From the NCBI RefSeq assembly GCF_001650195.1, contig NZ_LXYR01000025.1, positions 1-64,000 of the forward strand: a stretch of DNA of 64,000 nucleotides. The letters are read 5' to 3'. How positions within the stretch are numbered: the stretch's first letter is position 1; each line of letters starts with the position of its first letter. The notes beneath the pieces were generated by a model. The model did no database searches and was not told the origin of the DNA. It saw only the letters and a list, made by a program, of their open reading frames with translations. Both the position numbers and the translations under genes were made by a program. Of this stretch, positions 55,386-64,000 are shown in pieces. This stretch comes from Phormidesmis priestleyi BC1401 (lineage in GTDB: Bacteria; Cyanobacteriota; Cyanobacteriia; Leptolyngbyales; Leptolyngbyaceae).

Positions 55386-56279
55386 TTACAGCTTTTTCTC
55401 AACGACAGGGCGACCCTCGGTATCGACATCTAGCTCTTCTCGCCGCACCTGCTCTTCAGCCGTGACGGTATCATGATCGACAACTTTTGTGACACGCACT
55501 TCTTCGCGCACAAAGGCTTCTTTCTGAATATTAGGAATTTCTTCGTAGACTTCAATCCGCGCCACTTCTCCCGCTTGAAAGTTGGCTTCACTTGCCGGAA
55601 TCACCGCTCCAGTGTTGCCAGCAGTTCGCTGAATGACCACGCGCTCTTTGTCGATCGGCACTGACACCCGCGCCGTTTCGGTCTCGATGTGCTTCCCGAT
55701 CGCGACTTCTCCCGTTTTTTGGCGAGTCTTGCTGGCGATCAATCGCTCTTGATAAAGACGTAGGGTCTGATGGTCTTGCTCGTTTACGCCATAGAGTGCA
55801 GGCTCTTTGTCATAGCTGTAGGTGTCGCGATCGTAGCCAGCATCTACATCTAGCATCGGTGCCGCACTTTGAATCGCAGGCGCACTGTCACCGACATAGC
55901 CAACGCCTGATGCAGCCGTGTTCAGCATAGAAGGGCGATAAATCCCTCTGACTTGCTCTTCGTGGTCATAGTCGATCGTGGCATCTTGCGTAAACTCAGG
56001 CAGGTTTTCTACTTGGGCTTTGCTGAGGCTTTTGGCGTAAACACGACGAGCAACGTAGTCAATGCGGGCACCTCCGATCGGAAGCAAGACTTTTTTGCCT
56101 AAAATCCAAACGCCTGTGTTGATGACGAGATAGCGAAACTGACCTTCATCGTCAACTAACGCATCGTCAACTGAACCAATTTTGTCGTTTCCAGTATAGA
56201 GGTCAAGCCCGACCACGTCATCGCCATCAAAATGGCTGCGATAATCGGGGTCAAAATCTTTAATCTTATGAAGAGCCAT
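55386..56279 (-). CDS. PRC-barrel and DUF2382 stress-type protein
   Basis: N-terminal PRC-barrel (VVGLDLYTGNDKIGSVDDALV, residues about 23-43), then a linker, and a C-terminal DUF2382/YsnF-type domain with repeated charged pieces (ISVPIDKERVVIQRTA, EEIPNIQKEAFVREEVRVTK). Such proteins are often stress-induced in cyanobacteria. 297 aa; a GGAGG ribosome-binding site precedes the ATG at 56279. Confidence 0.85.
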   Translation of the reverse strand: MALHKIKDFDPDYRSHFDGDDVVGLDLYTGNDKIGSVDDALVDDEGQFRYLVINTGVWILGKKVLLPIGGARIDYVARRVYAKSLSKAQVENLPEFTQDATIDYDHEEQVRGIYRPSMLNTAASGVGYVGDSAPAIQSAAPMLDVDAGYDRDTYSYDKEPALYGVNEQDHQTLRLYQERLIASKTRQKTGEVAIGKHIETETARVSVPIDKERVVIQRTAGNTGAVIPASEANFQAGEVARIEVYEEIPNIQKEAFVREEVRVTKVVDHDTVTAEEQVRREELDVDTEGRPVVEKKL

Positions 56280-56451
56280 GATTTGTTATTCCAAGGAGGT
56301 GTATTAATCTATACTCTGCGTAGAGTATAGGTTTTACCTCATTTTTCACATCCTTCCACCGACTAAATTTGTTTCATCGAAAGGACTATCTTGAACCTCA
56401 TCAGCAGGTAGATGAGATCAGTTGCTCTATGCTACTTAATGAGAATTGCTG

Positions 56452-58131
56452 TCATCGCTTAGAAATCGCTTCAAAGGGTTCCGTTCCTAGCGGGCTAGGC
56501 AGCCAACCGTCGATCGATTTGCGAGAAACAAGCAGGGGTTTAGAGTGCACGATCGGCAGCCGCACCACTTCTCGATGCAAAATTTCGTCTACTTCTGCGT
56601 AGAGCTGCGATCGGGCGGATTGATCGGCAGTCAGTCTCGCTTGATCTAATGCTTGCAGAATGCGATCGTTCTTCCAATTTCCAATATCTTTGGTGCCACC
56701 CGTCCCAAAGTGAGGATAGTAAAATGTGTCTGGATCGCCATAGTCACCCGTCCAGCCCATCATAAAAGACTGATAGCCAGGAGGTTTGATGCGATCAGCA
56801 AGATAAGCTGTCCAGTCTTTTGTTTTGAGGGAGGCGCGAATTCCTACCGCGTTGAGATCGGCGGCAAATGCCTCAGCGATCGGCTTTGGAGTCGGGAAGT
56901 AGGGACGAGAGACGGGCATATACCACAAATCCATCTCGAAGCCGTTGGGGTAGCCTGCTTGAGCCAGCAGTTCTTTAGCTTTTTGGGGGCTGTAGTCGTA
57001 GTCCTTTAAATCTGAAGACTGCGCCCACGCGAGAATAGACGGTACGAAGTGAGGTGTACTTTCTGCCAAATCACCCCAAAAGGCTTTGACGATCGCCGCT
57101 CGATTAAGGGCATGAGCGATCGCTTGCCGAACTCGCACATCAGCCAGCGGCTTATAAGTCGGATTCAGCGCCAGATAGCCAACATTAAACGACGGTCGGG
57201 CAACGGCGGTGAGATTGGAGTCTCGATCGATTTCTGCCTTCTGATCGGGTGCCAGATCGACGGTGAAATCAAGCTGTCCGGCGCGGAGTTGTGCTAGTCG
57301 TGCGGCGGGATCGGTGATGAATCGCATCACTAATTGATTGCTTTTCGGAAATCCAGCGTTCCAATAATTGGGGTTTTTTTCGAGAACAATGCGATCGCCC
57401 GATCGCCATTCTTTAAATACAAAGGCTCCTGTGCCCACGGCTCCGGCGGCAGGTGTGCCATAACTCGCCCCAGCCTTCTGAATCGCAGTCGGGCTAGCGA
57501 TGCCAAAATAACCCGACGCGATCGTGCTAGGAAATGCCGCAAACGGCTGCTTCAACCCAAACTGAATCGTGGATTTATCTGTCACAACTACATTCTGAAG
57601 CAGTGAGTTGGGTTCGCCTTTAGAGCCGCCAAAAATCTGTTCCCAAATCTCATAAGTCTTGCCCGCGTTGCGATAGCCATTGGGACTGTTTTTGTCCCAC
57701 CAGCGATCGACGTTAAACTTCACCGCGTTGGCATTAAACTCCGTTCCATCATGAAATTTAACGCCCTGACGCAGTTTGAATGTCCAGATTTTACCATCGG
57801 GTGAAGCCGTCCACGAAGTCGCTAAACCGGGCTGTAATTCTGTGGTTCCCGGCTTGAACTCGATTAGACGGTTGTAGATTTGATTGTGAACAATAAGCGA
57901 GTTGCCGTCTGTGACGTTGCCCGATTCTAGATTGATGGGCTGACCACTCGAACCGTAAACCAAAATGCCCGATTGAGCGGTTCCACCAGAAGTTGAAGGG
58001 TTGCTGCAATTGGATATGAGGAAGGCGATCGTCAACAATGCCGCTAAAAATCCAGGTTGCCAAGCGGGTTTGAATTGATATCGGACTTGTTTCAGAAATT
58101 TTTTCACAGCGTTTTGATTCCTCACTCTCAC
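56452..58131 (-). CDS. ABC transporter peptide-binding protein (family 5)
   Basis: The 559-aa protein starts with a signal peptide and lipobox LISNCSNPS, so it is a lipoprotein. The SBP_bac_5 fold is indicated by LATSWTASPDGKIWTFKLRQGVKFHDGTEFNANAV, LNPTYKPLADVRVRQAIAHALNR and YAEVDEILHREVVRLPI. It would bind oligopeptides, nickel or similar. The remaining subunits are not adjacent, so the substrate is not clear. Confidence 0.88.
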   Translation of the reverse strand: MRVRNQNAVKKFLKQVRYQFKPAWQPGFLAALLTIAFLISNCSNPSTSGGTAQSGILVYGSSGQPINLESGNVTDGNSLIVHNQIYNRLIEFKPGTTELQPGLATSWTASPDGKIWTFKLRQGVKFHDGTEFNANAVKFNVDRWWDKNSPNGYRNAGKTYEIWEQIFGGSKGEPNSLLQNVVVTDKSTIQFGLKQPFAAFPSTIASGYFGIASPTAIQKAGASYGTPAAGAVGTGAFVFKEWRSGDRIVLEKNPNYWNAGFPKSNQLVMRFITDPAARLAQLRAGQLDFTVDLAPDQKAEIDRDSNLTAVARPSFNVGYLALNPTYKPLADVRVRQAIAHALNRAAIVKAFWGDLAESTPHFVPSILAWAQSSDLKDYDYSPQKAKELLAQAGYPNGFEMDLWYMPVSRPYFPTPKPIAEAFAADLNAVGIRASLKTKDWTAYLADRIKPPGYQSFMMGWTGDYGDPDTFYYPHFGTGGTKDIGNWKNDRILQALDQARLTADQSARSQLYAEVDEILHREVVRLPIVHSKPLLVSRKSIDGWLPSPLGTEPFEAISKR

Positions 58132-58163
58132 TCATTGCCACTAGCGTTCTTGAATTGTCATCG

Positions 58164-58949
58164 CTAACCAATCTGCGCGACTTTCTGATTCACACGCGGT
58201 TTACCAAATCGCTCCCAGGCGCTGCCGCCGCGCAAAAATAGCTCCATCCAGCGAGTCTCAGCGCCATCGATCGACCAGCCAGAACTGCCCGGAGCAAACG
58301 CCAACGTGCCTTCAGGAACGCGAAAACTGCCGTCTGAGTAAATCGCATCGCTGACTACATCGCCAATCCGAATCACGACTTTGGATTCTGGCTCTAACGT
58401 CAACGAGTCAGCCGAAATCGTGGTTTTGATGTTGCCATAGCCATCGACCCAGGCAACCCGATCGCTCGGCACATCGGGAATTTGATCTGGCTTGAGAATC
58501 TCGCCCAACAAACTGAGATCTCCATGGGCGATCGCCGCCGCAGCCGGAGGAAAGACATCGCGCGATCGAAACTGTGATCCGCCTCGCGAAACATTCACAA
58601 TTTGCAAAACCTGAGCGTGATGCTTGATAAATGAGAGCGTGAACCCCGCGTTTACACCGACGACTTTCACCCCATTATTTAAGAGCGCGTAAGTCAATCC
58701 TTCACCTTCGTTGTTTTGTCGGGCTTCGGGGTCGTCTTGACGCGGCGCACAGTTGTGATAAATCAATCGCTCTGCCGGACCCGGATTCAAGCCGAGTTGG
58801 GCGATCCAAAACCCTGTCGCCAACGTGCTAAACGGCGGAACCGAGAGCAGATTAATCTGCGCTTGAGGAATGTCCGTCAACAGGCGTTGAGTCACTTCTG
58901 AAAAGGCAGGATCGCCCGTTCCATAGTCTGCAATCAAGCTGATAAACAT
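58164..58949 (-). CDS. SAM hydroxide adenosyltransferase (DUF62 family)
   Basis: These proteins hydrolyse S-adenosylmethionine to adenosine and methionine. The 261-aa chain has MFISLIADYGTGDPAFSEV, VGVNAGFTLSFIKHHAQ, SRDVFPPAAAAIAHGD and WVDGYGNIKTTI. Some homologues are halogenases, but the hydrolytic kind is the usual one in this family. It lies 33 bp upstream of the peptide-binding protein gene, in the same direction. Confidence 0.8.
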   Translation of the reverse strand: MFISLIADYGTGDPAFSEVTQRLLTDIPQAQINLLSVPPFSTLATGFWIAQLGLNPGPAERLIYHNCAPRQDDPEARQNNEGEGLTYALLNNGVKVVGVNAGFTLSFIKHHAQVLQIVNVSRGGSQFRSRDVFPPAAAAIAHGDLSLLGEILKPDQIPDVPSDRVAWVDGYGNIKTTISADSLTLEPESKVVIRIGDVVSDAIYSDGSFRVPEGTLAFAPGSSGWSIDGAETRWMELFLRGGSAWERFGKPRVNQKVAQIG

Positions 58950-59055
58950 GGTGAATTTCTAGTCTGACGGTTGCCCTGAGAACGTTTCTAGCTTAGACGC
59001 TTTAGACGCAATGAAGACACGTTAAAATCAAGTCTCTACTTGGGAGAACAAAGCC

Positions 59056-59778
59056 TTGCCTACACTTGGAGTCAACATCGACCACATTGCCACGATTCGG
59101 CAAGCCCGACGCACCGTAGAACCCGATCCCGTCGCGGCAGCAGTCTTAGCAGAACTCGCCGGAGCCGATGGCATCACCGTGCATTTGCGGGAAGATCGGC
59201 GGCACATTCAGGATCGCGATGTGCAGCTATTGCGGCAAACCGTGCGAACGCATTTAAATTTAGAAATGGCAGCGACCGATGAAATGGTAGCGATCGCCCT
59301 CAAAATCCAGCCCGATTATGTCACGCTCGTGCCCGAAAAGCGCCAAGAAGTCACCACTGAAGGCGGCTTAGATATCGCCGGACAGATAGACCGCATGAAA
59401 TTCGTCGTCAGCCAGCTTCAGGACGCAGACATTCCCGTCAGTTTGTTTATTGATGTCGATCGTCATCAAATCGATGCGTCTGCCGCGACAGGTGCCCAAT
59501 TTATCGAGCTACACACCGGACAGTATTCTGAAGCTCGCACCGAAGCGAGCCGCGCCAAAGAGTTGCAAATCTTAGCAGACGGCTGTGAACACGCGATCGC
59601 TGCTCACCTGCGCGTCAACGCCGGACATGGACTCACCTATTGGAATGTTTACCCGATCGCAGGTCTCACAGGCATGGAAGAATTGAACATTGGACATACG
59701 ATTATTAGCCGTGCTGCCCTGGTTGGGTTAGAACGTGCCGTCCGGGAAATGAAACAAGCGATTCAAGGAAAACTGTAA
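59056..59778 (+). CDS. pdxJ: Pyridoxine 5'-phosphate synthase
   Basis: It joins 3-amino-1-hydroxyacetone phosphate and 1-deoxyxylulose-5-phosphate to form PNP. Starts at TTG 59056 ([19 protein letters not shown]). [21 protein letters not shown] and [13 protein letters not shown] are diagnostic. 240 aa. The stop overlaps the next ATG (TAATG), so the two are coupled. Confidence 0.95.
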   Translation: MPTLGVNIDHIATIRQARRTVEPDPVAAAVLAELAGADGITVHLREDRRHIQDRDVQLLRQTVRTHLNLEMAATDEMVAIALKIQPDYVTLVPEKRQEVTTEGGLDIAGQIDRMKFVVSQLQDADIPVSLFIDVDRHQIDASAATGAQFIELHTGQYSEARTEASRAKELQILADGCEHAIAAHLRVNAGHGLTYWNVYPIAGLTGMEELNIGHTIISRAALVGLERAVREMKQAIQGKL

Positions 59779-60104
59779 TGACAACTTATTACTATGTTTT
59801 GGCGAGTCAGAAGTTTCTGACCGAAGATGAACCGATCGATGAAATCTTTAAAGAACGGACTCGCAACTATCAGGAAAACGAAAAAGAAATCGATTTCTGG
59901 CTCGTCAAACAGCCTGCGTTTCTCGATGCGCCTGAAATGGCTGCGATCAAAGCTCAATGTCCTCAACCTGCGGCGGCGATCGTCTCCACCAACAAACAAT
60001 TTATTACCTGGCTAAAGCTGAGGCTAGAATATGTAATCACAGGTGAATTCCAGGTTTCAGAAACGATTCCCCAGCCGTTGGCTTCTCTAGCTGTCGTTTC
60101 GTGA
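59778..60104 (+). CDS. MgPME-cyclase complex family protein (DUF2488/Ycf-type)
   Basis: The 108-aa protein with [31 protein letters not shown] (shortened) and EIDFWLVKQPAFL is the small cyanobacterial/plastid protein associated with the Mg-protoporphyrin IX monomethyl ester cyclase. It starts in the TAATG overlap with pdxJ. A role in chlorophyll synthesis is known for the family but not shown here. Confidence 0.85.
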   Translation: MTTYYYVLASQKFLTEDEPIDEIFKERTRNYQENEKEIDFWLVKQPAFLDAPEMAAIKAQCPQPAAAIVSTNKQFITWLKLRLEYVITGEFQVSETIPQPLASLAVVS

Positions 60105-60156
60105 TAATCTGCGAATTTACTGACCCGACTCAGCTATTTGCAGCCAAAAAAGACTT

Positions 60157-60867
60157 ATGAACCCGACGATCGTGCGCTCTTATTGGACTGGCTTCAAAGC
60201 ACTTCCCGCGATCGTTGGGTTATTGGCAGCAACTCCCCATAGCGCGATCGCGCAATCAAATAATCCTCAATGTCAGCCCCCAAATGCGGGTGAATATTTG
60301 CTGTTGGTAGCAAGCACCACGCCAGACGTTCAAACTAAGTTACGCAAAGTGCTGCCGAACAATGCCAGCACTACAGTTTGTCGTTATTTAAATGATGTAG
60401 TGACTCGTGTTGGTGGTTTCAACACGGCAGAAGCCGCGAGTTCTTGGGCGCAATATTTGACTGAGACAGTCGGGCTTCAGGCATTTGTGGCACGACCTCC
60501 GATCGCCGGAAATGTCCCTCAGAGTCCTGCTATCACAAATCCCCTATCAGCAATCCTAAATCCTTCCAATACCTCGAAGTACGATCCTCAGCCTCTTGGT
60601 GCAGGCTACGCGGTTTTGGTGAGCTACTTCAATAAACCAGAGTTGGCAACTCAGCTACAGCAGGCACTTAAAAAAGACGTGGGATTAGTATCTTATGGGC
60701 AACGTCCTTATCTACTGGCGATTTATACTACGGATCAACGTGCAGCAAATTATACGCTACAGAGTCTAAGCGATCGGGGCTTTTTTGTCATGTTGGTAGA
60801 CAGTCGTCGCGTCACGTTATTAAAATCCAGCGTCCAAATTTCCCCACCCGCCGTCGGAGAACGGTAG
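60157..60867 (+). CDS. Secreted protein with two SPOR-like repeats
   Basis: The N terminus has a signal peptide ending around SAIAQSNNP. Two similar stretches follow: GEYLLLVASTTPDVQTKLRKVL with FNTAEAASSWAQYL, and GAGYAVLVSYFNKPELATQLQQAL with TTDQRAANYTLQSLSDRGFFVMLV. They resemble SPOR domains, which bind peptidoglycan lacking peptide stems. No other motif. 236 aa; the downstream gene is convergent beyond two palindromic repeats. Confidence 0.68.
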   Translation: MNPTIVRSYWTGFKALPAIVGLLAATPHSAIAQSNNPQCQPPNAGEYLLLVASTTPDVQTKLRKVLPNNASTTVCRYLNDVVTRVGGFNTAEAASSWAQYLTETVGLQAFVARPPIAGNVPQSPAITNPLSAILNPSNTSKYDPQPLGAGYAVLVSYFNKPELATQLQQALKKDVGLVSYGQRPYLLAIYTTDQRAANYTLQSLSDRGFFVMLVDSRRVTLLKSSVQISPPAVGER

Positions 60868-60882
60868 CCAACCATCCGCACC

Positions 60883-61008
60883 GTAGAGACGTTTCGGTGG
60901 AACGTCTCCTCCTCCCGACGATCGATCTCTTCACGCATTAAATTGCAAACCCGATCGACCCATTCTTTCGGGGCGACGGGAAGAGAGACGTTCCGGTGGA
61001 ACGTCTCT
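60883..61008. repeat. Two interspersed palindromes, copies 2 and 3
   Basis: GTAGAGACGTTTCGGTGG-AACGTCTCC at 60883-60909 (one arm mismatch) and AGAGACGTTCCGGTGG-AACGTCTCT at 60984-61008 share the sequence of the palindrome at 21196. They stand at the 3' ends of two convergent genes. Confidence 0.7.
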
Positions 61009-61015
61009 ACCGGGG

Positions 61016-61477
61016 TTATCGACCAAACGCAAATTCTGCGCCGAATGAAATCGCAATGCCTAAAACCGAGCCGACGATGACTTGAACAGGGGTATGTCCT
61101 AACAATTCTTTGAGGCGATCTTCGGTGAACTGATGTTCTCCCTGAAAGAACTCATCGATGATTTGGTTAAGAATTCGGGCTTGCTTCCCAGCCGCCTGAC
61201 GGACTCCTGCCGCATCATACATAACGACGATCGCGACGATCGTCGCGATCGCAAACTCACTGCTTGCCCATCCTGAAGTCTGCCCGACTCCAGCCGCAAG
61301 AGCCGTCACCAAAGCAGAGTGAGAACTGGGCATTCCGCCGCTTTCAATCACCACCCGAAAGTTTAATTTGTGATTTTTAACCAGTTCAACAATCAGCTTA
61401 GTTGCTTGAGTGAGCAGACAGGCAAAGATTGCAACGAGCAGCACTCTGTTATTCAGTAATTCGCCAAAGTCCTGCAT
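61016..61477 (-). CDS. Divergent PAP2-family protein (DUF212)
   Basis: The 153-aa membrane protein has several hydrophobic helices and the phosphatase-like motif SGGMPSSHSALVTALAAGVG (residues about 47-66), followed by IVVMYDAAGVRQAAGKQA. These match the divergent PAP2 family of uncertain function in cyanobacteria and plants. It lies directly downstream of the prenyl synthase gene. Confidence 0.88.
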   Translation of the reverse strand: MQDFGELLNNRVLLVAIFACLLTQATKLIVELVKNHKLNFRVVIESGGMPSSHSALVTALAAGVGQTSGWASSEFAIATIVAIVVMYDAAGVRQAAGKQARILNQIIDEFFQGEHQFTEDRLKELLGHTPVQVIVGSVLGIAISFGAEFAFGR

Positions 61478-61502
61478 TTTTTAAAGGATGAGGGATGAAA
61501 TA

Positions 61503-62429
61503 TTAGTGGGTACGGGCTGTGATGAAGTCGGCGATCGCCATCAGGGGCACGGCACGATCGCCAAACCCCGTGACTTCTGATTTGGCTTGCTCGATGAGCT
61601 GTTGAGCTTGGCGCTTCGACTCCTCGATTCCCCAAAAGCTGGGATAGGTCGCCTTTTGAGCGCGTAAATCTTTGCCGACCGATTTGCCCAACTCTTCTTG
61701 AGTCGAGGTGATGTCTAACACGTCATCGACGATTTGAAAGGCAAGCCCGATCGCTTGAGAATATCGAGATAATCGCTGTACATCAGTCTGGGAGGCTCCG
61801 GCAATGATGCCACCACTGACGACTGAGGCTTCTAGCAAGGCAGCCGTTTTGTGAGCATGAATGAAGTTGAGCGTTTCAATTTTCACATCGCACGCGCCTT
61901 CACAGTGCAGATCGACGACTTGACCACCGACCAGCCCCGCCGCACCTACAGCGCGACCGAGACGGGCAATCACCTTCATCAAGCGATCGGCAGGAACGTC
62001 TTTTGTCTCTTCAACAATGTGCTCAAAGGCGTATGCCAGCAGTCCGTCTCCAGCCAGAATTGCGACCGCTTCGTTAAAAACTTTGTGATTGGTCAGCTTG
62101 CCTCGACGATAATCGTCGTTATCCATCGCAGGCAAGTCATCATGAATCAGCGACATGGTGTGAATCATCTCTAGCGCGCAGGCGGTCGGCATCGCCATCT
62201 CGATCGTGCCGCCCATCAGTTCACAGGTCGCCAAACAGAGAATCGGACGCAACCGCTTGCCACCTGCCAGCAGCGAATAGCGCATCGCCTCATAAATCTG
62301 TTCAGGGTAGATCACCGGGAGGGAGCGATCGAGGGCAGCTTCTACCTGTTCTTGCCTGGTCGATAGATAAGCGCGCAAGTCAAACTGAGAGGCTCGTCTT
62401 GAAAATTGTGTTTCGTCCGTCACTACCAT
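61503..62429 (-). CDS. crtE: Geranylgeranyl/farnesyl diphosphate synthase
   Basis: The polyprenyl synthase has the first aspartate-rich motif in [18 protein letters not shown] (DDxxD-type, here DDLPAMDND) and the second in [27 protein letters not shown] is also diagnostic. The CrtE-type enzymes of cyanobacteria make GGPP for carotenoids and chlorophyll. 308 aa, with start at ATG 62429. Confidence 0.9.
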   Translation of the reverse strand: MVVTDETQFSRRASQFDLRAYLSTRQEQVEAALDRSLPVIYPEQIYEAMRYSLLAGGKRLRPILCLATCELMGGTIEMAMPTACALEMIHTMSLIHDDLPAMDNDDYRRGKLTNHKVFNEAVAILAGDGLLAYAFEHIVEETKDVPADRLMKVIARLGRAVGAAGLVGGQVVDLHCEGACDVKIETLNFIHAHKTAALLEASVVSGGIIAGASQTDVQRLSRYSQAIGLAFQIVDDVLDITSTQEELGKSVGKDLRAQKATYPSFWGIEESKRQAQQLIEQAKSEVTGFGDRAVPLMAIADFITARTH

Positions 62430-62498
62430 AGGTTCCCTCCTAACATCGTCTCGCAGTCACCTCTAAACAGAGACTATTGTGACTGTTAATTCAACTGG

Positions 62499-63365
62499 TC
62501 ATTCAAATTTTTGGCGATAGCTCCATACTGTATTGTGCAACAGCATGGTCACAGTCATTGCGCCAACTCCACCCGGAACAGGCGTTAAATATCCGGCAAC
62601 GGGCAAGACTGCCTCGAAATCAACATCGCCGACCAAGCGACTTTTGCCAGTTTCGTCGGTAATGCGGTTGATGCCGACATCGACCACAACCGCGCCAGGT
62701 TTGACCATCTCAGGGGTGATCAAACCTGGGCGACCCACAGCGGCGATCAGAATGTCAGCACTGCGAGCGATCGTGCTCAAATCATGCGATCGAGAGTGAG
62801 CGATCGTCACCGTCGCGTCGGCTTCTAATAACAGGAGTGCGATCGGTTTTCCTACCAAAATACTACGACCAATGACGACCGCTTGTTTACCTTTGAGATC
62901 AATTTGATAAGCTTCTAAAAGCCGCATCACTCCCGCAGGGGTGCAGCTTCTCAGCCCTGGTTCACCGCGCACTAATCGTCCGAGATTAAGAGGATGCAGC
63001 CCGTCTGCGTCTTTATCGGGATCGATTTGGTTGAGTAGCGCTACAGAGTCTAAATGATCGGGAAGGGGTAACTGGACTAAGATGCCGTCTACCCGATCGT
63101 CGCGATTAAGTGCTTGAATCGTCTGCTCTAACTCAGCCTGCGTCACATCTGCGGGGAAATGCTTGCCATAGGACGCGATTCCAACAGTCGTACAAGCGCG
63201 TTCTTTATTTCGCACATAGGCAGCGCTGGCGGGGTTGTCGCCTACCATCAAAACGGCTAAACCTGGAGGGCGCTGATAGCGGACTTGCAGCGTTTGAACC
63301 TGCTGGGCTAACTCTGCCTGCATCCGTTGAGCCAGAGCTTTGCCGTCGAGAAGTTGGGCTGTCAT
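62499..63365 (-). CDS. folD: Methylenetetrahydrofolate dehydrogenase/cyclohydrolase
   Basis: The bifunctional enzyme interconverts methylene-THF and formyl-THF. Signatures are [51 protein letters not shown] and [19 protein letters not shown]. 288 aa, normal. Start at ATG 63365. Confidence 0.95.
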   Translation of the reverse strand: MTAQLLDGKALAQRMQAELAQQVQTLQVRYQRPPGLAVLMVGDNPASAAYVRNKERACTTVGIASYGKHFPADVTQAELEQTIQALNRDDRVDGILVQLPLPDHLDSVALLNQIDPDKDADGLHPLNLGRLVRGEPGLRSCTPAGVMRLLEAYQIDLKGKQAVVIGRSILVGKPIALLLLEADATVTIAHSRSHDLSTIARSADILIAAVGRPGLITPEMVKPGAVVVDVGINRITDETGKSRLVGDVDFEAVLPVAGYLTPVPGGVGAMTVTMLLHNTVWSYRQKFE

Positions 63366-63617
63366 AAAAAATGAAACGATGAGTGATGAATTTTGAGTGA
63401 AAATAAATTCAAAATTCAGAGTGCTCTGGGTATCTTTTAGGTCAAGAAAGAGTACGATTGCTCTGCAAAAGTCCGAATCGTTGCTAACACATCGATCAAC
63501 TTCTCCTAGCGTCGCAAATTTAGTCTACCGTGGAATGCCTTTCGGGTAGTCTTTGAGCGCGGTTGAATCAGGCTCGATGTTTCTGAAGTTTATTCATCAA
63601 AACTAGGTAGGTGAGCG

Positions 63618-64000
63618 ATGCGATCGAACGTCTCAATTCTCACGGGCGGGTTTGGGCTGTCTCTCTTGGTCGGGCTAGTGGGCTGTAGCAGTCCGGTTCT
63701 CCAGCCAGAGGAGACGAGTTTTCATCCCGAAGTGATGCTTTCGACCCTCAACTTTAGCACCGCTAAAATTAGCGATTTGCAAAGGCAGAAAACAAATTTT
63801 ACGGTGCATTTACAGGGCAAAACGGGTGCTCAAGCGCCGTTGGCAGGGTTGAGTGCCTATGAGCTTCAAGACTCGACGGGCAAAGTTTGGGTGGTGACGA
63901 AAAGTGCCCCTCCTGCCCCCAGAACCGCCGTAAAAATCACCGGAAAAGTCCGCTATCAGCGTATTGTGTTGGATGGTAGGGAGCAAGGGTCGATTTATGT
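63618..64000 (+). CDS. Lipoprotein, cut by the window edge
   Basis: The frame starts at ATG 63618 with a lipoprotein signal peptide and a GLVGCSSP lipobox. The visible 127 residues continue to the end of the window, with FHPEVMLSTLNFSTAKISDLQ, a hydrophobic-alternating middle, and VKITGKVRYQRIVLDGREQGSIYV, OB-fold-like strands. The C terminus is outside the window. Function unknown. Confidence 0.72.
   Translation, partial: MRSNVSILTGGFGLSLLVGLVGCSSPVLQPEETSFHPEVMLSTLNFSTAKISDLQRQKTNFTVHLQGKTGAQAPLAGLSAYELQDSTGKVWVVTKSAPPAPRTAVKITGKVRYQRIVLDGREQGSIY

Noticed and set aside
1-64000. Riboswitches and rRNA genes
   Set aside because: I looked for conserved riboswitch and rRNA motifs and recognised none; two tRNAs and the tracrRNA are the only clear RNA genes.

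Overview
The window is a piece of cyanobacterial chromosome, most likely from a filamentous Leptolyngbya-like organism. Three observations support this: the HIP1 octamer GCGATCGC is very frequent, many genes belong to families found mainly in cyanobacteria (DUF1517, DUF2839, DUF1815, the MgPME-cyclase family), and the housekeeping genes have cyanobacterial features (short-HisG-type hisZ, arogenate/prephenate dehydrogenase, TTG/GTG starts). Housekeeping genes on both sides of every accessory block argue for a chromosome rather than a plasmid.

Layout. 1-2914 is the right-hand end of a type V-K CRISPR-associated transposon (CAST): cas12k, a long tracrRNA, a short decaying CRISPR array, a possible tRNA-directed homing guide, and a transposon end made of 20-bp TnsB-type sites, stopping just short of an intact tRNA-Pro gene. 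The transposition genes (tnsB, tnsC, tniQ) would lie left of position 1. 3115-9121 holds lipA-gpsA-pgi, convergent tyrA and a pentapeptide-repeat protein. 9187-20900 mixes small conserved cyanobacterial genes, pyrB, and two transporters interrupted by single-base frameshifts (an APC permease and mgtE). 21323-25112 has a NitT/TauT-type ABC transporter followed by a stretch of repeats and gene remnants. 25320-30162 has a lipoprotein, mpg, a beta-CASP protein, a GAF protein and a TspO-type protein.

30246-35196 looks like a plasmid replicon inside the chromosome. A CyRepA1/DUF3854-type primase-helicase and a second initiator-like protein diverge from a 730-bp spacer carrying nine 16-bp iterons. 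35267-48881 returns to ordinary genes, including a tandem-duplicated MarR regulator, a kinase, anmK, and a tightly packed DnaJ/TPR-hisZ-ferredoxin-ABC group. 49081-54832 is a hopanoid side-chain cluster (HpnJ, a DMT transporter, two HpnI-type glycosyltransferases, HpnK). 55386-64000 ends with stress, transport and cofactor genes (DUF2382, a peptide-binding protein, a SAM hydrolase, pdxJ, a polyprenyl synthase, folD) and a lipoprotein cut by the window edge.

The most interesting systems are the CAST end with its candidate homing guide and the embedded iteron replicon. Several frameshifts occur in normally conserved genes, so base-level assembly errors should be ruled out before calling pseudogenes.
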